From NCBI RefSeq assembly GCF_003986935.1, contig NZ_RJZE01000006.1, positions 1 through 64,000 on the forward strand: 64,000 nucleotides of DNA. The letters are read 5' to 3'. The position numbers and the translations under genes were made by a program. Of the stretch, positions 24,888-34,489 are shown one piece after another (position 1 is the first letter of the stretch; each line of letters begins with the position of its first letter). Under the pieces are notes generated by a model. That model ran no database searches. It saw only the letters and a program-made list of their open reading frames with translations, and had not been told where the DNA came from. Source of the stretch: Paraburkholderia kururiensis JCM 10599 = LMG 19447. Its GTDB lineage: Bacteria; Pseudomonadota; Gammaproteobacteria; Burkholderiales; Burkholderiaceae.

Positions 24888-26201
24888 TCAAGCCGCAGTG
24901 GTCTGGCAGCGCGCCGTGCGTACAGCGGGGAACCGCACCGTGAACTTGCTGCCCCGCCCTTCCTCGCTCTTCACTTCGAGCTGCGCATCGTGCCGTTGCA
25001 GCACGTGCTTGACGATGGCCAGCCCAAGACCCGTGCCGCCCGTGTCGCGCGAACGGCTGCGGTCCACACGATAGAACCGCTCGGTCAGACGCGGAATGTC
25101 GGCCGCGGGAATGCCCAGGCCGCTGTCTGTCACCGAAAACACCGCGGTGTTGCCTTCCATGTGCCAGTCGACGTGCACCTTGCCACCGTCCGGCGTGTAG
25201 CGGATCGCGTTCATGACGAGATTGCCAAGCGCACTCAGAATCTCGGTTTCCGCACCTTTGACCGTGAGCCCTTCGTCGATGTCATACGTGATGCGATGCC
25301 GGTCTTCGGAGAGCGTGCTGGCATCGTCGCGCACGTGCCGCAGCACGGCAGACATGTCGACGAGCCGCTCGCCAGGCGGCTTGGCTTCGCCTTCGAGCTT
25401 CGCGAGCACGAGCAGATCCGTCACGATGTGGCGCATGCGCGAGGCCTGCTGCTCCATCATGTCGAGGTAGCGTGTGCGTTCGGATTCGCTGAGCGGCAGT
25501 TCGCGCATGGTTTCGAGAAAGCCCGACAGCACCGTGAGCGGTGTCTTCAGTTCGTGCGACACGTTGGCCACGAAGTCGCGTCGCATCGAATCGGTTCGTT
25601 CGAGTTCCGTGATGTCCTGCGAGAGCACGAGCTTGCGGTTCTCGCCGTACGGAAACACCTGCACCGACAGCACGTTCTGCCGCTTCTCGCCCATGCCGCG
25701 CATGATCAGCATCTCGTCGTACTGCTGCGAATTCAGATAGCGCACGAACTCGGGCTGTCGCACGAGATGTGTGATGTGCTGGCGCAGGTCGCGCTTCGCG
25801 TCCAGTCCGAAATGCACTTCGGCAATCGCGTTGCACCACTCGATCTGGTCGTGGTCGTCGAGCATCGCCACGCCGTTCGGCGACGCCTGGATCGCCTGGA
25901 TGAAGCGCGAGTGCTGCTGTTCCACCTGCCGCACCTGCGCATGCCAGCGCTTCGCGAGCTTGTGCAGCCGGTAATAGATTTCACCCCACACGCCGGGCGC
26001 GCTCGGCACCTCGCCGTACACGGGGGCATCGAGCAGCCGCCAGAGCTGCTGCTTGTGAAACGTGCTGAAGAAGCCCTGCGCGAGCAGCACGACGACGGCG
26101 AGAATCAAGGCCGCCTCGATGCCGAAGAACGCGCCGACGCCTGCACACAGCACAGCCAGCAGCACGACCGACACGATGGAGCGCACCCAGATGATGTTCA
26201 T
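24888..26201 (-). CDS. phoR: Phosphate regulon sensor histidine kinase PhoR
   Basis: A 437-aa inner-membrane kinase that phosphorylates PhoB when phosphate is scarce. Two N-terminal membrane segments (VSVVLLAVLCAGVGAFFGI, then ALILAVVVLLAQGFF) precede a PAS domain (FIQAIQASPNGVAMLDDHDQ). The HisKA block is FVANVSHELKTPLTVLSGF, and the ATPase domain has NLVMNAIRYTP, SDSGLGIP-type VTDSGLGIP and GGTGLGLAIVKH. It is the last gene of the pst-pho cluster, 154 bp after phoB. The ATG at 26201 gives the usual MNIIWVRSIV start; a GTG at 26234 is possible. Confidence 0.93.
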   Translation of the reverse strand: MNIIWVRSIVSVVLLAVLCAGVGAFFGIEAALILAVVVLLAQGFFSTFHKQQLWRLLDAPVYGEVPSAPGVWGEIYYRLHKLAKRWHAQVRQVEQQHSRFIQAIQASPNGVAMLDDHDQIEWCNAIAEVHFGLDAKRDLRQHITHLVRQPEFVRYLNSQQYDEMLIMRGMGEKRQNVLSVQVFPYGENRKLVLSQDITELERTDSMRRDFVANVSHELKTPLTVLSGFLETMRELPLSESERTRYLDMMEQQASRMRHIVTDLLVLAKLEGEAKPPGERLVDMSAVLRHVRDDASTLSEDRHRITYDIDEGLTVKGAETEILSALGNLVMNAIRYTPDGGKVHVDWHMEGNTAVFSVTDSGLGIPAADIPRLTERFYRVDRSRSRDTGGTGLGLAIVKHVLQRHDAQLEVKSEEGRGSKFTVRFPAVRTARCQTTAA

Positions 26202-26355
26202 GGATGTAGCGATGGAAAGCGTTACGCGCAACACGTCCGCGCGAAGAAACGGCGGGACGCTGTTACGCGCTCCGCCGGGTTGTCGTTCTGATTATAGGGG
26301 TACGCTCCGGCGGTACGTCGCTGGTCGCTGGCTGCCGGCGCCGCGAACGCTTCTT

Positions 26356-27057
26356 TCAGGCGCTCTTCGCGAGACGGTAGCCGCTGCCGCGCACCGTTTC
26401 GATCATCGCATCGCAGCCCGCGGGCTTGAGGGCCGCCCGCAGCCGCTTGATATGGACGTCCACCGTGCGTTCTTCGACGAACACGTGGTCGCCCCATACC
26501 TGGTCGAGCAACTGCGTACGGCTGTGCACGCGTTCCGGATGCGTCATGAAGAAATGCAGCAGACGGAATTCGGTCGGACCCAGGTCGAGCTTGATTTCGC
26601 TGCCGTCCGAATGGGCCGCCACACGATGCGTGGCGGGATCGAGCTTGAGGCCGTTGATCGCCACGACGTCCTCGGTCAACTGCGGCGCGCGGCGGCGCAG
26701 CACCGCCTTGATGCGCGCCATCAGTTCCTTCGGCGAGAACGGCTTGGTCACGTAGTCGTCCGCACCGATCTCGAGACCCAACACCTTGTCCTGCTCGTCG
26801 CCGCGCGCGGTCAGCATGATGATGGGGATGTGCCTCGTGCGCTCGTTGTTGCGCAGATCGCGGGCGAAGGCGATGCCCGACTTGCCCGGCAACATCCAGT
26901 CGAGCAGGATGAGGTCGGGCAGCACGTCGCTGATCAGGTTCTGCGCCTGCTCCGCGTTGTACGCGCGAATGGGGCAATGGCCCGCATGCTGGAGGTTCAC
27001 CGAAATGAGCTCGGAAATCGCGGGTTCGTCTTCGATGACAAGAATGCTGCTGGGCAT
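26356..27057 (-). CDS. phoB: Phosphate regulon response regulator PhoB
   Basis: A 233-aa OmpR/PhoB-type activator. The receiver domain has [11 protein letters not shown], the phosphoacceptor Asp in [10 protein letters not shown], and IMLTARGDE and [11 protein letters not shown]. The C-terminal winged helix has [23 protein letters not shown] and [14 protein letters not shown]. It binds Pho boxes such as those found upstream of pstS here. The ATG at 27057 follows AGAGGTGCCG and lies 28 bp after phoU, so both are co-transcribed with the pst genes. Confidence 0.96.
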   Translation of the reverse strand: MPSSILVIEDEPAISELISVNLQHAGHCPIRAYNAEQAQNLISDVLPDLILLDWMLPGKSGIAFARDLRNNERTRHIPIIMLTARGDEQDKVLGLEIGADDYVTKPFSPKELMARIKAVLRRRAPQLTEDVVAINGLKLDPATHRVAAHSDGSEIKLDLGPTEFRLLHFFMTHPERVHSRTQLLDQVWGDHVFVEERTVDVHIKRLRAALKPAGCDAMIETVRGSGYRLAKSA

Positions 27058-27085
27058 CGGCACCTCTTGACCTTTGCGAAAAGAA

Positions 27086-27790
27086 TTAGCTGAGCGCTTC
27101 ACGTTCGAGCGCGTCGCGCGACTTGTGTCGCACGTCCGTGCCCTTCACGATGTAGATGATGAATTCCGCGATGTTCTTCGCGTGGTCGCCGATGCGCTCG
27201 ATCGCCTTTGCGATGAACAGGAATTCGAGGCCCGCGCTGATGGTGCGCGGATCTTCCATCATGTACGTCACGAGCTTGCGCACGAAAGCGCGGAATTCCT
27301 CGTCGATCGCCTTGTCGTCGCGCACGATCTGCGCGGCGGCCACCGTGTCGAGGCGCGCGAACGCGTCGAGTGCGCGACGCAGGATCGAGACGGCCATCTC
27401 ACCGGAGACCTTGATCTCGGCGATGTTGACCGTGCGCGCCGCGCCGTCTTCGGTCAGGCGCTTGAGGCGCTTGGCGATCTTTTCCGCCTCGTCGCCGGCG
27501 CGCTCGAGGTTCGTAATCGTCTTCGAGATGGCGAGCAGCAGGCGCAGATCGCGTGCAGCCGGCTGGCGGCGCGCGATGATGTTGCTGCATTCCTCGTCGA
27601 TCTCGATTTCCATCGTGTTCACGCGCTCTTCGTTCGTGATCACCTGGTCGGCGATCTCGGTATCGAACGCGTTGAGCGCCTGCATGGCGTGGACGATCTG
27701 CGATTCCACGAGGCCGCCCATTTCGAGCACCTTCGATGAAACGAGGTTCAGGTCGGCGTCGAACTGGCTGGAGAGATGTTTGTCGGACAT
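27086..27790 (-). CDS. phoU: Phosphate signalling protein PhoU
   Basis: A 234-aa, all-helical cytoplasmic protein that links the Pst transporter to PhoR and keeps the regulon off when phosphate is plentiful. It has the two repeated PhoU three-helix units with the metal-binding E/D-rich motifs ([15 protein letters not shown] and [15 protein letters not shown]). The start [15 protein letters not shown] is typical of betaproteobacteria. It lies 25 bp after pstB and 28 bp before phoB. Confidence 0.96.
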   Translation of the reverse strand: MSDKHLSSQFDADLNLVSSKVLEMGGLVESQIVHAMQALNAFDTEIADQVITNEERVNTMEIEIDEECSNIIARRQPAARDLRLLLAISKTITNLERAGDEAEKIAKRLKRLTEDGAARTVNIAEIKVSGEMAVSILRRALDAFARLDTVAAAQIVRDDKAIDEEFRAFVRKLVTYMMEDPRTISAGLEFLFIAKAIERIGDHAKNIAEFIIYIVKGTDVRHKSRDALEREALS

Positions 27791-27815
27791 GTCGTGCTCC
27801 TCACGGCGGCGGGAA

Positions 27816-28664
27816 TCAGCCGAAACGGCCGGTGATGTAGTCTTCCGTTTCCTTGCGGACCGGCTTGATGAAGATCTTCTCGGTGTCGCCGAATTCGATC
27901 AGTTCTCCGAGATACATATACGCCGTGTAGTCTGAACAACGCGCGGCCTGCTGCATGTTGTGCGTGACGATCACGACGGTGTAGTCGCTCTTCAGTTCGG
28001 CGATCAGCTCTTCGATGCGGCCCGTGGAGATCGGGTCGAGCGCCGAGCACGGTTCGTCGAGCAGCAGCACTTCGGGACGAATGGCGATGCCGCGCGCAAT
28101 GCACAGGCGCTGCTGCTGGCCGCCCGAGAGGCCGTAGCCGCTCTGCCCCAGCTTGTCCTTCACTTCGCTCCACAGCGCCGCCTTCGTGAGCGCCCATTCG
28201 ACGCGGTCGTCCATCTCCGAGCGCGACAGCGTTTCGAACATCTTCACGCCGAACGCGATGTTGTCGTAGATCGACATCGGAAACGGCGTCGGCTTCTGGA
28301 ACACCATGCCGATACGCGCACGCAAGAGCGAGATGTCGCGCTTCGTGGTGAGCAGGTTCTCGCCGTCCATCAGGATTTCGCCTTCGGCGCGCTGCTCCGG
28401 ATAGAGCGCGAACATCTTGTTGAACGTGCGCAGCAACGTGGATTTGCCACAGCCCGATGGACCGATGAACGCGGTCACCTTACCTTCGGGAATGCTCAGG
28501 TTGATGTTCTTCAGGGCGTGGTATTTGCCGTAGAAGAAGTTCAGGTCTTTGACCTCGATCTTCGCGGCACCCATCGGCTTCGCTTGCGTGCCCTGGGCGG
28601 GGTCCATGCCAGCAGGCGTCGTGGCACGGCCATCGGTGTTCAGGTGAGTCTCTGCCATGTTCAT
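27816..28664 (-). CDS. pstB: Phosphate ABC transporter ATP-binding protein PstB
   Basis: A 282-aa ABC ATPase that powers phosphate uptake with PstA and PstC. Walker A is GPSGCGKST, the signature is [14 protein letters not shown], and Walker B is [12 protein letters not shown]; the PstB-typical region [18 protein letters not shown] is present. The N-terminal 35 residues are a variable extension common in Burkholderia. GGAG lies 7 nt before the ATG at 28664, 15 bp after pstA. Confidence 0.97.
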   Translation of the reverse strand: MNMAETHLNTDGRATTPAGMDPAQGTQAKPMGAAKIEVKDLNFFYGKYHALKNINLSIPEGKVTAFIGPSGCGKSTLLRTFNKMFALYPEQRAEGEILMDGENLLTTKRDISLLRARIGMVFQKPTPFPMSIYDNIAFGVKMFETLSRSEMDDRVEWALTKAALWSEVKDKLGQSGYGLSGGQQQRLCIARGIAIRPEVLLLDEPCSALDPISTGRIEELIAELKSDYTVVIVTHNMQQAARCSDYTAYMYLGELIEFGDTEKIFIKPVRKETEDYITGRFG

Positions 28665-28679
28665 CGGATTGCTCCGCCC

Positions 28680-29576
28680 TTACTTTTTCGAAAAGACCGT
28701 GCGTGCGAGGATATTGAGTCCCAGCACCCCGAGCGTAATCAGGAAAACGCCTGCCCACGCGAGCGACTGCCATTGCGCGAACGGGCTCATCGCGAACTTG
28801 AAGATGGTGACCGGAAGGTTCGCCATCGGCTGGTTCATGTCCCACGAGAAGAACTGGTTGGACAGCGCCGTGAAGAGCAGCGGCGCCGTTTCGCCGGCAA
28901 TACGGGCAACGGCCAGCAACACGCCGGTGATGATGCCCGCCACCGACGCCTTCAGCGTGATCGACATCACCATCTTCCACTTCGGCGTACCCAGTGCGAA
29001 GGCAGCCTCGCGCAGCGCGTTCGGCACGAGCTTGAGCATGTTCTCGGTCGTGCGGATCACGATGGGAATTTGCAGCAGCGCGAGCGAGATCACGCCGGCC
29101 CAGCCGCTGAAGTGCCCCATCTTCGCCACGAAGAGCGCGTAGACGAAGAGGCCCACGACGATCGACGGCGCCGACAGCAGGATGTCGTTGATGAAGCGCG
29201 TGACGCTCGCAAGCCAGCTCTTCTGGCCGTATTCGGCCAGATACACGCCAGCGAGAATGCCGATCGGCGTGCCCACGAACGTCGCGATCACCACGAGCAA
29301 CAGGCTGCCCACGATCGCGTTGGCAAGACCACCGCCGTCGGTATTCGGTGGCGGCGTGGATTGCGTGAAGAGCTGCACCGAGAGGCCGCCCACACCGAGC
29401 TGAAGCGTCGTGAACAGAATCCACACGAGCCACAGCAGGCCGAACGCCATGGCCGCGAGGGAGAGCGAGAGCGCGATGGCGTTGACCGTGCGGCGGCGGC
29501 GTTGCAGCCGCGCACGCATCGTTTCGAGCTTTTCGCCGTAGATCGCGCCCGGAATTTTCATCTGCGTTTCGCTCAT
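28680..29576 (-). CDS. pstA: Phosphate ABC transporter permease PstA
   Basis: A 298-aa inner-membrane permease with six expected membrane segments. The coupling region contains [19 protein letters not shown] followed by TPKWKMV, the EAA-type loop that contacts PstB. The ATG at 29576 overlaps the pstC stop codon (ATGA), which supports this start and translational coupling. Confidence 0.96.
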   Translation of the reverse strand: MSETQMKIPGAIYGEKLETMRARLQRRRRTVNAIALSLSLAAMAFGLLWLVWILFTTLQLGVGGLSVQLFTQSTPPPNTDGGGLANAIVGSLLLVVIATFVGTPIGILAGVYLAEYGQKSWLASVTRFINDILLSAPSIVVGLFVYALFVAKMGHFSGWAGVISLALLQIPIVIRTTENMLKLVPNALREAAFALGTPKWKMVMSITLKASVAGIITGVLLAVARIAGETAPLLFTALSNQFFSWDMNQPMANLPVTIFKFAMSPFAQWQSLAWAGVFLITLGVLGLNILARTVFSKK

Positions 29577-30577
29577 GACCGACCACCCTCCGCTTTTTCG
29601 AGGCGCAGCAGCAGGAGCTTCGAGATTGCGAGCACGATGAACGTGATCACGAACAGGATGAGACCGAGTTCCATAAGCGCGGACGTATGCAGGCCAGGGC
29701 TTGCTTCGGCGAACTCGTTGGCGAGTGCCGAGGTGATGCTGTTGCCGGGCGAGAACAGCGAGACGTTGTCGAGCAGATTGGTGTTGCCGATCACGAACGT
29801 CACCGCCATCGTTTCGCCGAGTGCGCGGCCGAGGCCCAGCATGACGCCGCCGATCACGCCGGACTTGGTGAACGGCAGCACGATCTTCCACATGACTTCC
29901 CACGTCGTGCAGCCGATGCCGTATGCCGACTCCTTGAGCAGCACGGGCGTCACTTCGAACACGTCGCGCATCACCGAGGCGATGTACGGAATGATCATGA
30001 TGGCGAGAATCACGCCCGCGCACAGAATACCGATGCCGATAGGCGCGCCCTGGAACAGCGCGCCGACGATCGGAATGCCGCCAAGCAACGTGCCGAGCGG
30101 CTTTTCGAACCACGCGGCGAAGATCGGGGAGAACACGAGCAAACCCCACATGCCGTACACGATCGACGGAATGGCGGCCAGCAGTTCGATGGCGATGCCA
30201 AGCGGCCGGCGCAGCCAGGCGGGCGACAGCTCGGTCAGGAAGAGCGCGATGCCGAAGCTCACGGGCACCGCGATGATGAGCGCGATCAGCGAGGTCGCGA
30301 TGGTGCCGTAAATGGGCACGAGCGCGCCGAACTGTTCAGAAGGAGGATCCCACTCGGCCGTCCAGAGAAAGCGCAGGCCGAACTTCTCGATGGTCGGCAT
30401 CGACGAAACGATCAGCGACACAATAATGCCGCCGAGCAGCAGTAACGTGACGATGGCCGCGAGGCGGGTCAGGCTGCCGAAGATGACGTCGCCGAGAGGG
30501 CTGGGCGCCTTCTGCTGCGCCGAGCCTCCTGGCGGAGCCGGGCGGGTGACGCCGGGCGCGAGTTGGATGTCGGACAT
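29573..30577 (-). CDS. pstC: Phosphate ABC transporter permease PstC
   Basis: A 334-aa permease partner of PstA. After a Pro/Ala-rich cytoplasmic N-terminus, hydrophobic segments include [19 protein letters not shown] and [11 protein letters not shown], and the EAA-type coupling loop reads [19 protein letters not shown] followed by [20 protein letters not shown]. The ATG at 30577 gives [10 protein letters not shown] and is preferred to an upstream in-frame start at 30721. A 172-bp gap with a stem-loop separates it from pstS. Confidence 0.95.
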   Translation of the reverse strand: MSDIQLAPGVTRPAPPGGSAQQKAPSPLGDVIFGSLTRLAAIVTLLLLGGIIVSLIVSSMPTIEKFGLRFLWTAEWDPPSEQFGALVPIYGTIATSLIALIIAVPVSFGIALFLTELSPAWLRRPLGIAIELLAAIPSIVYGMWGLLVFSPIFAAWFEKPLGTLLGGIPIVGALFQGAPIGIGILCAGVILAIMIIPYIASVMRDVFEVTPVLLKESAYGIGCTTWEVMWKIVLPFTKSGVIGGVMLGLGRALGETMAVTFVIGNTNLLDNVSLFSPGNSITSALANEFAEASPGLHTSALMELGLILFVITFIVLAISKLLLLRLEKAEGGRS

Positions 30578-30657
30578 GTTGGCCTGTTTCAGAAGCCGCC
30601 CGGCGACGCATTGCGTCGGCGTGCAGCCAGGTAAAGACGGGCATACGGAAACCGCAA

Positions 30658-30690
30658 GCCGCCTCGCCCAGAAACCCGGGGCGAAGCGGC
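30658..30690 (-). promoter_or_regulatory. Stem-loop in the pstS-pstC gap
   Basis: GCCGC-c-TCGCCC pairs with GGGCGA-a-GCGGC around an 8-base loop; no T-run follows. It may protect the pstS 3' end or partly stop transcription, giving more binding protein than permease, as is common in ABC operons. Confidence 0.5.
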
Positions 30691-30749
30691 GCACAACCGG
30701 ATCACCGAGGCTGCGCCACACGGCACAGCCCCGAACCGGCGCTGACGAC

Positions 30750-31781
30750 TTACTCGGCGATGGCCTTGCCGGAAGTGTCCTTCACCTTCGCCTTCCACTG
30801 CGTGCGGATTTCGCTCACGACCGACGCCGGCAGCGAGATGTAGTCGAGCTGATCCGCTGCTTCCGTGCCGTTCTTGAACGCCCAGTCGAAGAACTTCAGC
30901 GTTTCCTTGCCGCTATCCGGCTTGTCCTGCGCCGTATGCAGCAGCACGAACGTCGCGCCGACGACCGGCCATGCGTTCTTGCCCGGCTCGTTGGTCAGGA
31001 TCTGGTAGAACGACTTCTTCCAGTCTGCGCCCGCGGCTGCGGCCTTGAACGTTTCGGTGGTGGGCTCGACAACCGCACCCGACGCGTTCTTCAGGGAAGT
31101 GTAGACCATGTGATTTTGCTTGGCGTACGCCCACTCGACGTAGCCGATCGAGCCCGGCAGACGCTGCACGAAGGCCGCAACGCCGTCGTTGCCCTTGCCA
31201 CCCGTACCGACCGGCCAGTTCACCGTCGTACCTTCGCCCACTTTCGACTTCCACTCGGTGTTCACCTTCGAGAGGTAGTCGGTCCAGATGAAGCTCGTGC
31301 CCGAACCGTCGGCACGGCGCACCACGGCGATGTCGAGATCCGGCAGCTTGACCTTCGGATTCAGCGCGGCGATGGCCGGATCATTCCACTTCTTGATCTT
31401 GCCGAGGTAGATGTCGCCCAGCACTTCACCCGACAGAACGAGTTCGCCGGCCTTCACGCCCGGCACGTTGATCGCCGGCACGACGCCGCCCACCACCGTC
31501 GGGAACTGGAAGAGGCCTTGCTTCTCGAGTTCGTCGTCCTTCAGAGGAGCGTCCGAACCGGCGAAGTCGACCGTCTTGGCGATGATCTGCTTGAGACCGC
31601 CCGACGAACCGATGCCTTGATAGTTGACCTTGCCGCCACCCGATTTCTGGTAGGCGTCGGCCCACTTCGTATAGATGGGTGCTGCGAAGGTGCTGCCCGC
31701 GCCGGTGATGTCGGTAGCATGTGCGGCGATCGCGAAGAGCGCGCCAGCCATGCCAGCAAGCGCGGTTTGCATCAATTTCAT
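30750..31781 (-). CDS. pstS: Periplasmic phosphate-binding protein PstS
   Basis: A 343-aa secreted receptor for phosphate. The signal peptide [22 protein letters not shown] ends at an A-x-A site near residue 22. The mature protein starts [19 protein letters not shown]; phosphate-binding blocks [10 protein letters not shown] and [16 protein letters not shown] are present. The ATG at 31781 follows GGAGG with a 5-nt spacer. Tandem Pho boxes precede it, making it the first gene of the PhoB-controlled transcript. Confidence 0.97.
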   Translation of the reverse strand: MKLMQTALAGMAGALFAIAAHATDITGAGSTFAAPIYTKWADAYQKSGGGKVNYQGIGSSGGLKQIIAKTVDFAGSDAPLKDDELEKQGLFQFPTVVGGVVPAINVPGVKAGELVLSGEVLGDIYLGKIKKWNDPAIAALNPKVKLPDLDIAVVRRADGSGTSFIWTDYLSKVNTEWKSKVGEGTTVNWPVGTGGKGNDGVAAFVQRLPGSIGYVEWAYAKQNHMVYTSLKNASGAVVEPTTETFKAAAAGADWKKSFYQILTNEPGKNAWPVVGATFVLLHTAQDKPDSGKETLKFFDWAFKNGTEAADQLDYISLPASVVSEIRTQWKAKVKDTSGKAIAE

Positions 31782-31838
31782 TGAGACCTCCAGTGGTGTG
31801 AGCGGATGACACAACACCGCGAAGCTTAGGGTCTCTTT

Positions 31839-31877
31839 ATGACAGTAACGTGACGTTACGTGAAAGTCACATGACAT
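31839..31877 (-). promoter_or_regulatory. Tandem Pho boxes upstream of pstS
   Basis: On the minus strand from 31877: ATGTCAT-GTGA-CTTTCAC, then ACGTCAC and CTGTCAT. Half sites are 11 bp apart within each pair and 10 bp between pairs. Both pairs resemble the CTGTCAT-N4-CTGTCAY consensus. They end 57 bp before the pstS start codon, where PhoB would replace the -35 contact. Confidence 0.8.
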
Positions 31878-32121
31878 TCTTATTACTGGATGAAAGCGAA
31901 ATCGCGCGGTTAAGCGGGTGCTTCGTTTGGCGATTACGCGGCGTTGAGCCAGGCGTGGCGGGACTTTCGCGGGAGGGGCATGGGCGGCGCGAACGTTTGC
32001 GCAGAACGCCTCGCGAACCCCGCGTCGACGCGAATCGTACACAAAGTTGGTGCAGCGGGCGCGACGCCGCGGCGGCATTGCGTCGCGTGTCGCTCGTGAA
32101 TCGGCCTGGCTGGCCTGATGA
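31878..32121. other. Gap between pstS and glmM
   Basis: Apart from the Pho boxes next to it, this 244-bp stretch shows no gene, and no clear terminator for glmM. Confidence 0.4.
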
Positions 32122-33480
32122 TTACGCCGTCGCGCGCTTCACCACGTCGGCGATGGCTTCGGCATGGCGCACGGCGTCCTGCTCCGCCTGCGCCTCCACC
32201 ATGACGCGCAGCACGGGCTCGGTGCCCGAGGCGCGGATCAGCACGCGGCCGCGATCGGCCAGCGCGCTCTCGGCCTCGCGAATCGCGTGGCGAATCGCGT
32301 CGCTGCCCTTCCAGTCCGAACCGGGCTGCATCCGCACATTGATGAGCTTCTGCGGAAACAGCTTCACGCCTTCGAGCAGTTGGGCGAGCGTGCGACCACT
32401 GCGCTTCATCGCCGCGAGCACGAGCAGCGCCGACACGATGCCGTCGCCCGTGGAATGGCGATCCAGCGACAGAATGTGACCCGACCCTTCGGCGCCCAGC
32501 TGCCAGCCGTGCTCGCGCAGCTGCTCGAGCACGTAACGGTCGCCCACCGCTGCGCGCACGAACTTCACCCCGGCACGCTGCAGCGCGACTTCGACGGCCA
32601 TGTTCGTCATCAACGTGCCGACGGCGCCTTCGACCTTGCCCTCTGTCGCGATGCGATCCTGGACCAGTACGTAAAGCAGTTCGTCGCCGTTATAGAGGCG
32701 GCCGGCTGCGTCCACGACCTGCAGGCGGTCCGCATCGCCGTCCAGCGCGATACCGAGGTCCGCGTGGTTCGCGCGCACCGCGCGCACCAATGCGTCCGGC
32801 GCAGTGGCGCCCACACCGTCGTTGATGTTGAAACCGTTCGGCGCGACGCCGATCGGGATCACGTCCGCACCCAGCTCATGGAACACGTGCGGCGCGATGT
32901 GATAGGCCGCGCCGTGGGCGCAATCGACGACGAGCTTCATGCCGCGCAGGTCGAACGTCTGAGGAAAGGTGCCCTTGCAGAACTCGATGTAGCGGCCCGC
33001 CGCGTCATCGAGGCGCCGGGCCTTGCCCAGTTGCTCCGACGGCGCGCAGTCGAGCGGCTTCTCGAGTTGCTCTTCGATCTGGAGTTCGACCTCGTCGGGC
33101 AGCTTGTTGCCGTCCGCCGAGAAGAACTTGATGCCGTTGTCGTAGTACGGATTGTGCGAGGCACTGATGACGACGCCCGCCGCGAGGCGCAACGCGCGCG
33201 TGAGATACGCGATGCCAGGCGTTGGCATCGGGCCGGCAAGCATCACGTCGACGCCGGCCGCAGAGAAACCCGATTCGAGCGCCGCTTCGAGCATATAGCC
33301 CGAAACGCGTGTGTCCTTGCCGATCAATACCGTGGGGCGAGTACCCGACTTAGCCCAGCGGTCCGCACCGGCAAGCACCTTGCCCGCAGCAAAGCCGAGG
33401 CGCAACACGAAATCCGGGGTGATCGGCGCCGCACCGACTTTGCCTCGAATGCCATCTGTACCGAAATAGCGACGTGCCAT
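32122..33480 (-). CDS. glmM: Phosphoglucosamine mutase
   Basis: Interconverts glucosamine-6-phosphate and glucosamine-1-phosphate on the way to UDP-GlcNAc for peptidoglycan and LPS. At 452 aa it has YFGTDGIRG near the start, the phosphoserine loop [18 protein letters not shown], the metal loop [13 protein letters not shown], the sugar loop EGSGHI and the phosphate-binding [17 protein letters not shown] lies 10 nt before the ATG. It follows folP by 42 bp, the conserved ftsH-folP-glmM order. Confidence 0.97.
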   Translation of the reverse strand: MARRYFGTDGIRGKVGAAPITPDFVLRLGFAAGKVLAGADRWAKSGTRPTVLIGKDTRVSGYMLEAALESGFSAAGVDVMLAGPMPTPGIAYLTRALRLAAGVVISASHNPYYDNGIKFFSADGNKLPDEVELQIEEQLEKPLDCAPSEQLGKARRLDDAAGRYIEFCKGTFPQTFDLRGMKLVVDCAHGAAYHIAPHVFHELGADVIPIGVAPNGFNINDGVGATAPDALVRAVRANHADLGIALDGDADRLQVVDAAGRLYNGDELLYVLVQDRIATEGKVEGAVGTLMTNMAVEVALQRAGVKFVRAAVGDRYVLEQLREHGWQLGAEGSGHILSLDRHSTGDGIVSALLVLAAMKRSGRTLAQLLEGVKLFPQKLINVRMQPGSDWKGSDAIRHAIREAESALADRGRVLIRASGTEPVLRVMVEAQAEQDAVRHAEAIADVVKRATA

Positions 33481-33522
33481 TGCTTGTGGTCCTCCCTTCC
33501 TTATATTGAGGGCCCGTGCGGA

Positions 33523-34410
33523 TCAAACGCGGCGTGCCGCGTCGCGCACTGTTGCCCAAACTTTCAATGCGTCCACCGTCGGTGCCACGTCGTGCACGCG
33601 GATGATCGCAGCCCCCCGTTCCGCTGCGCACACGGCGGCGGCCACACTCGCCGCCATGCGGTCAGGGGTCGAACGACCCGTGACCGCGCCCAGCATCGAC
33701 TTGCGCGACATGCCGACCAGAATCGGGAACGGCGGATCGGCCTGCGGCGCTGTGTCGCGCAAATGCGCGAGCAGCGCGTAGTTGTGCTCGACCACGGACT
33801 TGCCAAAACCAAAGCCCGGATCGACGCTGATGCGCTCGCGCGCGATGCCCGCGTCAGTCAGCGCGCGCACGCGCTCTTCGAGAAACTGACGCACGTCGTC
33901 CACCACGTTCGTATACGCCGGCTCGCCGCGCTGCATGGTTTGCGGCTCGCCAAGCATGTGCATTGCACACAGGCCGCAGCGGCTGTCGCGAACCGCGTCG
34001 ATTGCGCCCGGCAGCCGGAAACCCCAGACGTCGTTGATCAGGTCGGCGTCCGCGGCCAATGCCTGCCGCATCACTTCGGGCTTGTAGGTATCGATGGACA
34101 ACGGCACGTTCGCGTCGCGCAATTGCTCGATCATGGGAATCACGCGTTCGAGTTCTTCGTCGAGCGGCACGGGTGGCGCACCCGGCCGCGTCGATTCGCC
34201 GCCGATGTCGATCAAATCGACGCCATCGAGCATCATCCGCTCGGCCTGACGCAAAGCGTCGCCGCGGGCAATGAACTTGCCGCCGTCGGAGAAGGAATCG
34301 GGCGTGACGTTGAGAATGCCCATCACGAGCGGACGCTCGAACGACAGGGTAAAGCGGCCGCACTGTAGCGGCGCGGGAAGCGGATAAGACCGCGATTCGA
34401 TGCTGGACAC
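33523..34410 (-). CDS. folP: Dihydropteroate synthase
   Basis: Joins p-aminobenzoate to dihydropterin pyrophosphate in folate synthesis; the target of sulfonamides. The 295-aa protein carries MGILNVTPDSFSDGG, the motif DIGGESTRPGA, INDVWGF, VDPGFGFGKSVVEHN and the C-terminal IIRVHDVAPTVDAL. A GTG at 34410 is the best available start; no strong ribosome site is visible. It lies between ftsH and glmM, with a terminator upstream separating it partly from ftsH. Confidence 0.96.
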   Translation of the reverse strand: MSSIESRSYPLPAPLQCGRFTLSFERPLVMGILNVTPDSFSDGGKFIARGDALRQAERMMLDGVDLIDIGGESTRPGAPPVPLDEELERVIPMIEQLRDANVPLSIDTYKPEVMRQALAADADLINDVWGFRLPGAIDAVRDSRCGLCAMHMLGEPQTMQRGEPAYTNVVDDVRQFLEERVRALTDAGIARERISVDPGFGFGKSVVEHNYALLAHLRDTAPQADPPFPILVGMSRKSMLGAVTGRSTPDRMAASVAAAVCAAERGAAIIRVHDVAPTVDALKVWATVRDAARRV

Positions 34411-34437
34411 GAAAACGCTTTCGACGTGACTAGGAAT

Positions 34438-34471
34438 GCAAAACGGGCCGGTGTGGTGTCACACCGGCCCG
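34438..34471 (-). terminator. Rho-independent terminator after ftsH
   Basis: On the minus strand GGGCCGGTGT pairs perfectly with ACACCGGCCC around a 6-base loop, followed by GTTTT. It lies 19 bp after the ftsH stop. Confidence 0.85.
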
Positions 34472-34489
34472 TACGTTATGCGGCCTCTA

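Noticed and set aside
27960..30311. A 783-codon open frame on the plus strand opposite pstB, pstA and pstC
   Set aside because: Same effect of GC-rich codon use; low-complexity Arg/His-rich product and no start signals.
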